A stretch of DNA of 64,000 bases from Fasciola hepatica (taxonomy: Eukaryota; Platyhelminthes; Trematoda; Plagiorchiida; Fasciolidae). The notes under the pieces are model-generated. The model was given only the letters and a program-made list of their open reading frames with translations, was not told where the DNA came from and searched no databases. Positions 24,635 through 35,617 of the stretch are shown in pieces. The position numbers were made by a program, and so were the translations under genes. Within the stretch, counting starts at the first letter, position 1. Every line of letters begins with the position of its first letter. The stretch is taken from contig CANUEZ040000193.1 of assembly GCA_948099385.1 (NCBI GenBank), forward strand, positions 6,150,501-6,214,500. The letters run 5' to 3'.

Positions 24635-24960
24635 ATGCAACAAGCTGTGAGCCTCGACCAGAAGGTTAAACACGTGGCAGGAACAAAACTGAACTCGAAC
24701 AGGCACGTTTTACATACAAACTCCTTTCCCTATCAAACTATCACCTCAAGCATCGCTTACTCGTTATGCAAATTTTACATTTTGTCTTTTCATACAACAG
24801 TAGTACAACAAATGATACCCAAATTGACACAAGACCAATAGTGAGCTACCGAGGTGGTCATTGTTTCCGGAGATGGCATAATTCCAACCTTGGGTCGTGA
24901 GGTCATAAGTCAACTGAGAAGACACTTTGAACAACGCCACACGTACAATGAGACTGATGA
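24635..24960 (+). pseudogene. Unrecognised coding-like segment of block Y1
   Basis: A frame beginning MQQAVSLDQK has a counterpart in block Y2 at 52980-53318, and a later frame reads VSGDGIIPTLGREVISQLRR. I do not know this protein family. Differences between the copies are largely amino-acid changing, and Y2 has lost an internal stretch, so recent selection on a protein seems unlikely. It may be a relic of a mobile-element open reading frame. Confidence 0.25.
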
Positions 24961-27154
24961 TTGACAGAAAACACAATACTACTTACAATGACTGTTCAGT
25001 CAACAGTAACACACTAGTTTGGGTGAAGCTGTGAAAGTGCAATAACTAAATAAGTGCAACATAAAACTGCAGTTCACGTTTCCAGCGGTTTTTCAATGAC
25101 CAAGCCTGAACATTTTGGTAGTCGATCCGCCAATTCCTACACCCAACGATCAACAATATTGCATGTTAGTGGACCATTATGTGCATCACCCATACACATG
25201 CAAAGCTAGTGACGAATTGGCACCATATCAAGCGAAACTGTTGTGCAATATACATTTGACGGTCATCTTGGATGGTATGGACTCGAAATCCCGAGTTTCC
25301 AATCCACCAGCAAGACTCCAGTGATTTATTGTTGGACAGAGTAGTAAAGCAATTTTGATACCCAATCAGCTGGCCAAATACTGCATGTCAAATCATACTG
25401 AGTTAATAAGTCGGCAACATGAAATAAATAAATAGCAATTCTTTTTACTTCTTGTTTGTTATACATCATCAATCCGATGACTCATTAGGGCGATCACTTA
25501 ATCATAGATAAAATTTGCCAAGTCCATGCACACACTACCACAGATTCGTATTATTGAGACAGAAGAGGCAGCTAATGCAGTGACTGTCCAATAAATTAAT
25601 TAGGATATGTTCGATAAAGAATACATGAAAGGATGACATCATTTCTCATCCAGTATATATAATCAATAATAACACGAAGAATTATGATAGCACTCCTTGT
25701 CATGAAGCAGTCGAAAAGCAATCTGTCTACCCATGAATTGAATTTAGAAGTAGCAGTGAAGCAGGTTTGGTAAACAGTTGATCTCAATCGCCCGTTGTCC
25801 ATATTCCAAGTCAGAACGATGTTATTGCACTGCCAAAATACGTTTAGTTCACCTCTCGACTATTTCTCATTTTGCAAATGAGAGGCAGAATATCCGTGCA
25901 TTCCATCTCTCAGTGTGGGGCAGATGACGTAGGTCGAACCACAGGAAGACCATCTCGACGCATAAAGGCGTATCATCCGAGTTGGTTAAACAAGAGACCA
26001 GTGAAAAGTGGTCAAATGACATTTGCCATCTATTTGATAGAATCGGATCATTCGATCAATACTAACTGAGTCTTTCTTCCCATATAAACTGTCAAAGTAA
26101 GATCAGCAAAAATGCCAAAGGGCTAGATCTCGGCCACCGCCGATTGAGTCTGCATTCGCACGAAACAACACCACATGATATGGTCAGAAGCAACATTTGC
26201 GACCTTTGAATCTATCCAGGTCATCCACTCAAAATAATGTTACGTAATCACAAACCCCACGCAACTGACAGTTATCAACAGAATATCTGTCGTGACACTG
26301 AAAACACCGCTACTGTATGGACATGAATTTGTCAATTGCAGTAGTCGAGATTGTCGACTATCTTTCTGATTTTCTATCATCCAGTGTGCAAAATCTATGG
26401 AGCGTGCAATATTTTATCACATGTGGGACAATAACAACCAGTTGTTTTGATACTGAGTGTTATGATGTCTCAATCGAAGGTCATCACTCAAAATAGTATG
26501 TGAGGGATAAACCTGTTTGGAAAAAAAATGGTCCTCTTCGTCCAATCGGTTCACTTCCATCAGTTTTGATTTTCGATGTCCGAATTCTGTTTCACGATAA
26601 CAAAATGAGTTTTTGGGTGAATACAATCGCCCGGAGCGACCAAGAGAGATGAGCTGATGGGAATCGATGTTAAGAAGGAATGAATAATAGTATCTGATGA
26701 TTTGAAGCACACAGCTTTAAGAAGTCCAATTTTTGAAACGTTTATGTGCTGTCTGATGGGCGAATCGGACTCGAATTTATAGGGGATTCGAGGTCATTCG
26801 GAAGAACCCCTTTGTCACATTGGTGCATCCATTCCCTATTTCAACTCCACGTTTCCCAATAATGATACCATTTTTTCTTTGCTCTTGAAAACCATCATTG
26901 TGATGATATAAAAGTGGCAATTCCAAAATGTCACTCTACACTCAGAATTCATCCGAAATCTGGATATATATGGTTTGATTCTATTCGGTACATGACTAAT
27001 CTCAAAAGATACGTGCGTGGGATATGACACACGTTTTATTCTACAAGACTCTTGCCTATTCGAAAGTATTAGAAGACTATTTTTATGTGTTCGTACATGA
27101 TTGTAAGTAATTGACCGATGAGGGCTAGTATGAACTCAAAAGCTATGTATTCTA

Positions 27155-27319
27155 AATACAGATTGCATTTTGTGTTGATGCAATCATTCTTCATGCAAAC
27201 ATGAAGCGATTTTCAGTAAAGCTCAGTTCAGTTCAGTTCAGTTCAGTTCAGCTCTCCTCAGCTTGGTTTAGTTTAGTTCAGTTTGTTTCAAACACCTATT
27301 ATTCACGAAGTGGTTATGG
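27155..27319. repeat. 165-bp island identical to 56678-56842, with CAGTT repeats
   Basis: Every base from aatacagattg to gtggttatgg is the same in both Y blocks, including a tract of five to six CAGTT units (about 27223-27251). The flanks on either side are clearly diverged. No coding or RNA-gene signal is evident inside. Confidence 0.85.
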
Positions 27320-28309
27320 AAATTCTCGTTTCTATCTCACAACTGAAATCTCAACTGGAACTCAAACAACCAATGGTACAAAAAATATAGGGGGATAACT
27401 ACGAATAATTCTATCAAATAGATAAATGATGCATTTATAAAAACGCTATTCGAATGCAATAAACCCCTATGTAACACCACACCGAGGAAGTCTATTATAA
27501 TTCACATGGCATTTCCATACCTTTCTTTCAAATCATGTTATGGACTGGCGAATTTCTTTGGTCTCTTCTATCAACTACCTTCCTTAGAGAAAGTAGCCCT
27601 CCAAGTTGTCCTGTCCAGTGATATGTAGGACACAAGTCACAGCCACATTGGGCTGATGAGCTTCATTGTTTCATCTAGTGGTTTTTTTCTGTGCACCCAA
27701 TACTCTGCACCAATCCTCAGTAATAAGAAAACAATATTCACGCCGCATTCTAGACCAGTGCCTGAATTACCAATCGACTATTTGAATTGATTTATCTGAA
27801 TTTATTATCACACCGGATGAAAAAGTCCGCAAATTAGATGGATGATGTTATATGTTTAGAACATAAGCCCAGACAAACGACCGATTAAGTAGTGACATCT
27901 ACGAGGAGTGATTTTGTCGCTTTTCAACAGACGAGAACTAAAGACGGCATATTATTATGGAAACACGAGAAGAATACACTGATATACCAATGGAGAAATA
28001 ACAGACTGCGAAGCGTTGAACTGTTAGATTTCACAAATTTGAAATGGCATTTGACGCATTCTCTAGAAAACAATGCTGGTATTCATATACCCATAAAGTA
28101 TTTCTTAAACCGAGATATTTCCTATGGTTTACACGTGTAGGAATAGTACATTTTTTAGTGGAGTTGCCTCCGATAAAACGTGATCTCACAGTGGAATGAA
28201 TGCAATCTTGACATTTGTGATTGCTTATCAGAAGACCAGACCGCTGGAGACTGTCTGTACATGTGAAATATTTTCATGAAACTGAAATAAATCAGAATAC
28301 TGAAAGATA

Positions 28310-28990
28310 GACTGAGTCAAAACAACGTCATTGGCTTACCTGAATAGACGAGCTGAGTGATTACAGCTAAGTGACTAATGCATATGTTCAATAGGATTTG
28401 AGAAAGACCAGCTCCTGGAAGCACACCATCACTGCTTATCAGATACGTTGAGACATTTCTTCCAACTTTGATACATTCTGTTTTTCCTGAGAGGAAGTCT
28501 GCCAATCAGTTAATTTGGTGCGCGAGCGGATAATGGATTCTAATTTCTTGAAAAGCGGCGTTTGTTGTAAACCGTAAAAATGTTGGTGTGTGATCGGCGA
28601 AGGCAGGTCTAATGGACTTTTACGAACCAATGAGGGATTCCGCAGTGAAATGGACTACCACTCTAAATCCTCATACGTGAACCGCCAGGAATTACATGCA
28701 AATTGTTATTCGTCAGTTGGACTTTTGACAGGGTTTCGAAGGCCATGAAGTACAACAAATTCTAATGATTCCAACTCCGACGCAAAAACTACAACTGTGA
28801 AATTTCTTGGATCCTGTTGGGTTACTCGACCCTTTTGGTATGGGAATGATAGTGATAGGACGGTTAGAGTCAGAAATGAAGAACGATCCAATTGCGTGAC
28901 TGACCACAATATTCAAGATCTCCGACAGAGTTCCAGCCAATGCTTGAGTACTGTAAAAATAAAAGCCGTCCGATAGTAAAATTTTGGTGA
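28310..28990 (-). pseudogene. CR1/Jockey-type LINE reverse transcriptase remnant in Y1
   Basis: On the minus strand, the frame 28940-28713 contains ITIIPIPKGSSNPTGSKK, like the first reverse transcriptase block (IPIPK-G-x-S-P-NYRPIS). After two frame changes, 28505-28317 reads MADFLSGKTECIKVGRNVST and SSDGVLPGAGLSQILLNI. This corresponds to the block WIxxFLSxRxQxVKVG...SGVPQGSVLGPLLF (motif B). The conserved PQG has become PGA. The YADD motif is not seen where expected just downstream. A related but poorer copy lies at 57400-57860. The fragment is 5' and 3' truncated and non-functional. Confidence 0.68.
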
Positions 28991-29332
28991 ACTTGGTAAA
29001 TCAAAAAAAACTTCAAAGGCTTGTTTCTTGGGAAGTTCCCAAATTCCTAATCGTTAGCTTGTTATAAAATTTGGAAAAGGTATCAGCGTTTTACGCATGA
29101 GAAATGTTGATAAAAATAACAATCTTTGGTGGGGTAATTTCGAGTATATGTATTGAAAATTTAAAACAAGTTGAAAATGGAATGATTTCACCTTATTTGA
29201 ATGCAAATTGGAATATAGCCTTCCGATAGCTTCACCCACCTTGCTTCTCTTCTCCTTGCCATAATAAGTCGAATAACCAGCAGAAACATATTTGTTCTCA
29301 TTTGTAATGTGAAGCCTCTGTTCCGTTCTGTT

Positions 29333-29764
29333 CTATTTCAAGCTGTGTGACTGTGTGAAAAGAAACTCGGTAGACGGTTGTACGAATGTGTTGGCTTCAT
29401 GTGCTCTAGCCAAACGAGCGACCCGCTTTACTCTTGACCAGGTAGATACGGGCGTATTATTACCCAAATAACATCTACTCATTTTATTTGTCCAGACATG
29501 GATTTCGTTGGAATTGATCTGACTATTTCTCGTGTAAAATAACCACGAAATGATACCCGCTTCTCCAATGGTTTGCATTGTAATGAACAGCACTTTTCTG
29601 TGCCTGCACAATGCAGATCGTGATCGATCACTTGGATGTTCATCTCGTTCACCAGCCACAAACCTGGTACCACTGGTTCTGTTCATTTTCTGTCTGTCGA
29701 GTATAAATTTCAACTTTCTGTTTTGTATTCGTATGAGCATTAGCAGATTGAGCGGCAGATGCAA
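29333..29764 (-). other. Unrecognised 143-codon open frame in block Y1
   Basis: The frame is partly kept in block Y2, where it is split into two frames (58728-58441 and 58444-58220). Both copies share the tail ANTFVQPSTEFLF-like and the middle RDEHPSDRSRS. No domain is recognised. It lies upstream of the LINE reverse transcriptase on the same strand and could be part of that element. Confidence 0.25.
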
Positions 29765-30010
29765 TATAGGAGCATATTCACGGACTACGCCGCATATTAT
29801 ACCACTAAATGACTTGAAAAGCTAAACATCATCTTTCGGGAGACGTTTCAGCGAGGCTTATGAACGTGTCTTTATTCCGGTCCCACAGCGAAATACCAAC
29901 GAAATCACCTCTATCGAACAAATAGAGAAGATGCGAGCCGATGGACAGATGCGACAATGTATTCTATATAAAGTGGTACGGAAACAGTAACTTCACGAGA
30001 AATACACAAA

Positions 30011-30944
30011 ATGCAAACGATCGCAACGACGAATCAGAAAATGAAGCGCGAGCCCGTACAGTCGGCGCGAAACCGAAGGTAGAGTTATACAAAACGAGGT
30101 CAGAAGAAACCTTGGAATAGTTAGTACAGTCAAAGATAAACAACCGAAGAAAACGGTGAGGTCAAATCAGACGTCGGAAAAGACCGTAGGGAAAATAAAT
30201 CCAACATTGTATCCAGAAAACGGTCGAGGCTACTGGAAATCTATCTTAATTTGCACATGTAACAACAGTCTAGGTTCGACCTGTGAGGTCAGTTTTGCAA
30301 ACTTTAGGTCAACTGATAACAAATCAAATTCGGTACGATCAAGTAAATTGTCCTTCGAAAAGGAAATTTAGTAACACCATTTGATTGTTGATTAATAAAT
30401 CCACTATGCAACTACACAATGAAAGTAATGAGGTCAGCAAATAAGTCAAATAAGTCGGGCAACATTTAGCTGACAAGTTAAATAGTCAGACTTGCTAAGA
30501 TTCATGCATAAAGAGGAGCATTTCTTTGAAGAATGTTTCTACGACTAACAAATCGTAGAGCACAATGACAAAATTGAATAAATGGTCCAAAGCAACTCTA
30601 TGTTCCCATGTAAGTAGCAAGATATGAGATTTACATAGATTCGTCACGCAGCCTAAAAATCCGGATCACCATGGAGAACCACGGAACCACTACACAGCTG
30701 TTTCTTCCTCATTACAAATCATCTTCATGGTTTTCAATGAAGAGCTGAGCATTCACACTACTTTGTGACTCGTATCACACCTGATTTCACCGAACTTATT
30801 TTTGAGCCTTTGGTCGGTTGTCTGATAGAATATAACTAGATCGCAATGTATTCCGTTCTGGGTTTATTCTTTCTATTACCCTCCTATGCTTGAGTGCAGT
30901 GGAAGGAGTACACCCTATGGACTCAAAGTCCCAAAACAATTTTG
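30011..30944. other. No recognised gene
   Basis: This AT-rich spacer between Y1 and the third X-like copy has short open stretches only and no recognised motif. Confidence 0.4.
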
Positions 30945-31521
30945 TGTGAAATGAGAAGTGGAACAAACTCGACTCAGAAAATGGCGTTATCTGTCCACCG
31001 ATCTTAACGGGCGAGCAGAGTCTTCATTCCGAATAGGCACGAAAACCACAATGCTCCACAGCCGATCCAACCATAACGCGGTCAAATGTCACAGCATACT
31101 AATTTGTGGCACGATTACATACACTATTCATCTAAAATTCGTCTCCGTTGTTTGATCTGCTGACTACGTGTCCGAAGCGATTGTGCAACAGTCCTACGTT
31201 TCATTGATAAATGGGTTTTCCGCGTGTGTATTGTCCGATGGAACTTGACAGTTCGATCAAATGCAGATGACAGGCGGTAATCAGTTTTGTTTTCCAATAA
31301 TTAGTGATCTATTTGACTGGTGAAACGCAATTGCTTTGTGAGTGAGATGGACAGCAAAATATTACAAAAAAATGGAATTCAGTATATTGCATACGGTGAC
31401 ACAAGAAACTGAGAGTGTTATGACATTACCTGATGGAGTTCAAATATGTGACCTGATGAATACACCGATCTCACGTCCCAGCAGTGAAAAAAGCTGGCAG
31501 AGGTAAAAACGAACAGACTTT

Positions 31522-31914
31522 TCAGATCATCAGTTGGAAGGTGTACCGCGCATTGACGTCCACACTCATTCGACCACAGCTGACGCTCAGGTGAACGCTC
31601 GTGATTATTCGGACTGGCTTTGCGGGGTGAACCGATTCGGTTTCTGTGACCATAGATGAAGCAAGCTTTTCGTAGTCTTCGTTGTGGATCACTTGTGCGT
31701 TCGTAACAAAAAGCATCTGCCACGGCAGCATGACTAACTGTGATCTATAAAATACGCAGATTATTTTTCGTGTAGGTCCTATACTATCTGATACAGTATG
31801 CAAGTCAGATGCCACATTGATTCGTTTGCCTTGTTCACCGCACCGACCATCAACTGCGCCAGTAGATATAAGCACACAAACGAAAGAATTGCATCGGCCT
31901 GAAGGAATGTCCAA
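31522..31914 (-). other. Unrecognised 130-codon open frame spanning a copy-specific segment
   Basis: The C-terminal 35 or so codons (ending SVDVNARYTFQLMI) are in the part shared with blocks X1 and X2. The rest lies in the 680-bp segment that those blocks lack. Upstream, the residues LPWQMLFVTNAQVIHNEDYE show nothing I recognise. This copy may preserve a longer ancestral frame that X1 and X2 lost by deletion. Function is unknown, and chance is possible. Confidence 0.25.
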
Positions 31915-32296
31915 ACGTTTTTGTCATCGGAAGAACAGTACGCACGATATAGAAGACGGAGAGCAGCTTACTCAAACCGGGAAGATAAACGGTTCGAATA
32001 CCACTAAATTGTCAAGGACAATAGATTTACACTTTATTTGGCACGTCATCGTTTCCTATTACTACTCAGGTCCACTCTTTCTTTTTTCCTCATAAGAATG
32101 TTCCAGTAGTCGACTCACATTCCAGCTAGTCCATTAAACGCCTCACATCATTCAATCATAGATGAAATGAATTATATGTGAAATTCGAGCAGCTTTCCTA
32201 CTCAGATTATTTTCGTATTTCCGTGTATCGATGACTGGGACAATTGGGACATCCGATTGCACACGATACAGTAAACTGACTACGGATTTACAACAG

Positions 32297-34021
32297 AGAT
32301 GAATTACAATCCCATTATTCAGTGTTTAGCCGTGTTTTATTTACCTCCTGCTTTCTGAACTGTGACAATGAACAAAGGTCTCGATCATACACGTTTCTCT
32401 ATTGGTAACGGCTTGCACGTTTAAAATTCAGTCTGAAATATTATTTACTTCCTAACTATCATCACTCATCTGTTTTGTCGATTCACGTGTGCGACGGATG
32501 TTTTGCGTCTAATCCGCAGTGATGCTCTTCTTTATTCATGTAGTTTGTGTCACTTGTACCCATCACTCCAACATAGGTTTGGTAATACATCCATGAATGT
32601 GATTTTCCTTTCTTGTGAGTTCGTTTTCCTGATCCAATACGCCCGCTACGATAAAGCGACTGTTCTAACCTACATGGAGCAGAGCTCAGGATAAAAAATA
32701 GATAGAGGAAAGATCAAAATATGCACGTGACCAGAATAATTTCATTCAATATCGGTTCGTCGTTGGAAATAAAACTGGAAATGAAGTGAAATATTTGCTT
32801 CATACGTCAAATGTTTAAATTTTTAAATGTGAAGGAATGTCTAGCTGATGGGGACTCACTGAAAAAAAATTTATATCTGAATGACATTTTGTTTTTTACG
32901 TGGTGAAAAACAAAGCGCAAAATTGTTCACTCTTTTTACAACGACATTCCTCAGAGGAATACTCATCAGTAGGCAAAATTTCAATACATCCATGTGGGCA
33001 TCTGGCATTTGGCCTTTTGTCTAGGCCTTAGATTCTGCACTCTGGCAAAATTCTCGCCTGTAAAGTGTACGGTATTATCAAGCTCACTGAGGGGTAATAT
33101 AAGCATATAATCCATTACACGAAGGTACAAAATATTTTAGTCTGGTTCAACTTTATGGTTCCAATTGTCCAGATTGCCTCCCGACGGCCTGATCACAAGG
33201 AATTAAAAAGTCAGCGTCATCAATACTATTTCGTTCAGAATAAAATAGACAAATAAAACGCATTTAGTTGAGTAGATAAATGGATGGGTTAACAATTTCA
33301 ATATTTTCAGAGGTAATGTGGTGGTGGCCTCTACTAAAATTTTGAAATTTCCGTGTCGATTAAGAGATTCGGGGTATTCATTTGTATGATCATATGATTT
33401 GCTTTCGGATAGCCCACAAATATTGCCCTTCATCATCCAAGCTCTATAGCGAGGACCAGAACACACTGTGGTAGATTTTTTCAATAATCCCAGGATTTCC
33501 TCGAACTCCGTATTTTATGAAACTAATTTAATAGAAAAAATGGTACTTGAAAATCAATACCAATTTGCTTCCTTCTGATGGCACTTATCCTACTGTTTCT
33601 CGGCAGGAAAGCCTTCTCTCTCTGTAAGTTATTCCAAGTTGCGATCTGTGGCGCAGAGGTTTCATTCGACACTTCGGAGTTCAGAGGTTCTAATCCTCGA
33701 GCGACAATATTTTTCGTGGTACGTGGAAATTCATTGTTACTCGGCTGGTGACCAAATCTGACATACTGGGAACTTATGCGGTCCCCTACTTCAAGCCCAA
33801 CAGTTTGGTTTCCGGTTATCTTTATTAGTGCAGTGGGCTTTTGTAGCTATGGAACCTTATATCGCTTACACTGCATTCATGAACAAGCCCGTATTTTCCT
33901 AAAAGTGAGCCAAAATATTTCCTGATAAAATGAATCCAATGAGCTCCGTATTGAGACTGCGTCAATTTGTATGTAGGCTCGGCCAAGGGAAGAACACGAT
34001 ACGACTGTTGAGCATGGTAGT
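32297..34021. repeat. Core repeat C, copy in the third X-like region
   Basis: This is about 99.5 per cent identical by my count to 8561-10285. At two sites (near 33478 and 33826) it agrees with X2 and differs from X1. Confidence 0.85.
33641..33708 (+). repeat. tRNA-like module, copy 2
   Basis: Same A-box-like and B-box-like sequence and the same T-arm-like hairpin (33684-33698) as at 9905-9972. Confidence 0.45.
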
Positions 34022-34152
34022 ATTTTCGGTCCTGAAATGGGACTGCTATATCGATTTCGAGTTGTTTTGCTCTATATGGTCGCAGATGATACGTATGGAC
34101 TTCCTAAAGAGAATATCTGTGAACAGTGATTGGATATCAAATTTCCATAACG
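33890..34152 (-). pseudogene. Penelope-like reverse transcriptase fragment, third copy
   Basis: On the minus strand, starting near 34152, FDIQSLFTDILFRKSIRII gives PLE motif A. It is closer to the usual form (xSLFT) than the version in block X. The motif B region follows in the near-identical core. Sequence upstream of motif A is lost. Confidence 0.65.
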
Positions 34153-35617
34153 CACAACGGACTTGTATTTGGGTACTCTCACTGTATCCTCTGACTCAAA
34201 AGTCTGACAACGAAAGGTAGTGGGGAGCTAACCCAACACGAGAAACTGACCGAAGCACCCGTGAAGAACTTCTTCTGGTCTGTCCCGTGAGGTCTGATGA
34301 ATGCAAGTATTCTGCCTTGTCTCAACTGATGCTCCTATGTTTGTCGAGGTAACGTAGTGCAGCCTACTACTATAACAGACAGGTGGTCCACGCATAGTAG
34401 GATGGACTAGTGAAAGCGGATTATATGGAAACAGCTTGAAAAGGTTCACCCGATCCTAAACTGTCCCACTTTGGAGGTCACCAGTGTGCAACTCATTGTC
34501 ATCCCCGAACTACAGAATGTTGGTTTACTAGCGATTCAGTGAAACACAGTGACAGTAAGGTGCGCTGAACCATATTTTGGTTTTCTTTGAAAGCTGGTAG
34601 TTTCAAATTACTGGGCGATAGCTGTGTGTATCCTAGTTTTCAGTCAATCTGATTTCCTTACCTATACTGACCAATAGTACATCGTTTGATTGGAAAAAAT
34701 GCAAACTCGTACATAACAGTTAAAATCAGTCAGTTGAATGCAATATGAAATGAGTAATTGATACTGTTCTTGCTGAAAAGAACTCCACACCTAATCTTAC
34801 AGAGGGTTTTGACCACACGAATATTGAAGAAAGCTGGTGATTTTCCACCTTATATAAGTTTTAACAAAGTTAGAACAAAGCGCTTATTTAACCTCCAAGA
34901 TTCTTGAGAGAAATACAGAAGAATATGGACTTATACATTTGGAACAGCTTGGTAATCCACTGAATACTAAATCAGAGTACAAGCAATGAATAAAATCAAT
35001 AGTAAATTCTCGCAATTTGAAAGCAGTTTAAACAGCGTAATACGTGTTGTTGAATACTGAAGACCTCTGAAGATACTCTTGACAAGAATGACCGGCATTG
35101 CATAATATGTGGTTCATGAGTAGACACTGTACTACTTCAATGCAGTTTATTTAATTGAACCAAAGCTGCGTGCTTCACACGATACTGCATCACGTAAAAC
35201 TCAACTACACATTGATGATCATCAAGCCTCTGTTATGATTTCCAGTCTAAATGATTATTCTCAAGTCAGACAAGATAGAGGTAGAGATAATTCTTCCTGT
35301 AATATTCGAAATACACAAGCTGATAGAATGTGTTTAAAAAGCTCTTACCGGAAACCACGTAATCCTAATAAGCAAGAATGCCCAGGCTACAGAAAAGCAC
35401 GATTATTTTATTCCAGAAATTGATCTGTATAAATGATAAATTAAAGTAACTACCTGGCAGGTGGAGATTTGATCGATCAAAACAGGCTTTAGCTGTACCC
35501 GTCCGCAGGGATCCTAATTGGTTGACGATCCTAAGCGAGCGTAGCTACGAAAATCAACTTGGCGTTATCACGTGTGATGCTCGCTGAATAATCAAATCTG
35601 TCCTCCTTCAACGGTTT
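34153..35617. other. No recognised gene; possible 3' flank of the Ty3/gypsy element
   Basis: No domain is recognised. The last 150 bp before 35617 are less AT-rich and may belong to the 3' end of the adjacent minus-strand gypsy element, but no LTR can be defined. Confidence 0.35.

Larger units (their letters stand above)
24492..30010. repeat. Block Y1: 5.5-kb diverged duplicate of 52918-58990
   Basis: Long stretches align in order and orientation with 52918-58990, with many substitutions and indels. By eye the similarity is somewhere in the eighties of per cent in most parts. Anchors include gccagatgagtatt (24518 / 52940), ggcagaatatccgtgcattcca (25884 / 53809), aataaacctgttt (26507 / 56010) and ccttatttgaatgcaaattgg (29191 / 58079). 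The block holds a minus-strand LINE reverse transcriptase fragment and a 165-bp island identical in both copies. Block Y2 carries about 1.6 kb of extra sequence at 54416-55996. Confidence 0.9.
30945..34142. repeat. Third, partial and mosaic copy of block X
   Basis: 30945-31617 matches about 7872-8531 of block X with substantial divergence. 32297-34021 matches 8561-10285 almost perfectly. 34022-34142 matches the next 120 bp of X again with clear divergence. Between the first two parts lie about 680 bp (31618-32296) with no counterpart in X1 or X2, which have only about 30 bp there. Confidence 0.9.

Noticed and set aside
27220..27290. Repeated CAGTT units as a CRISPR-like or satellite array
   Set aside because: Only five or six 5-bp units without spacers. 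It is a simple repeat.
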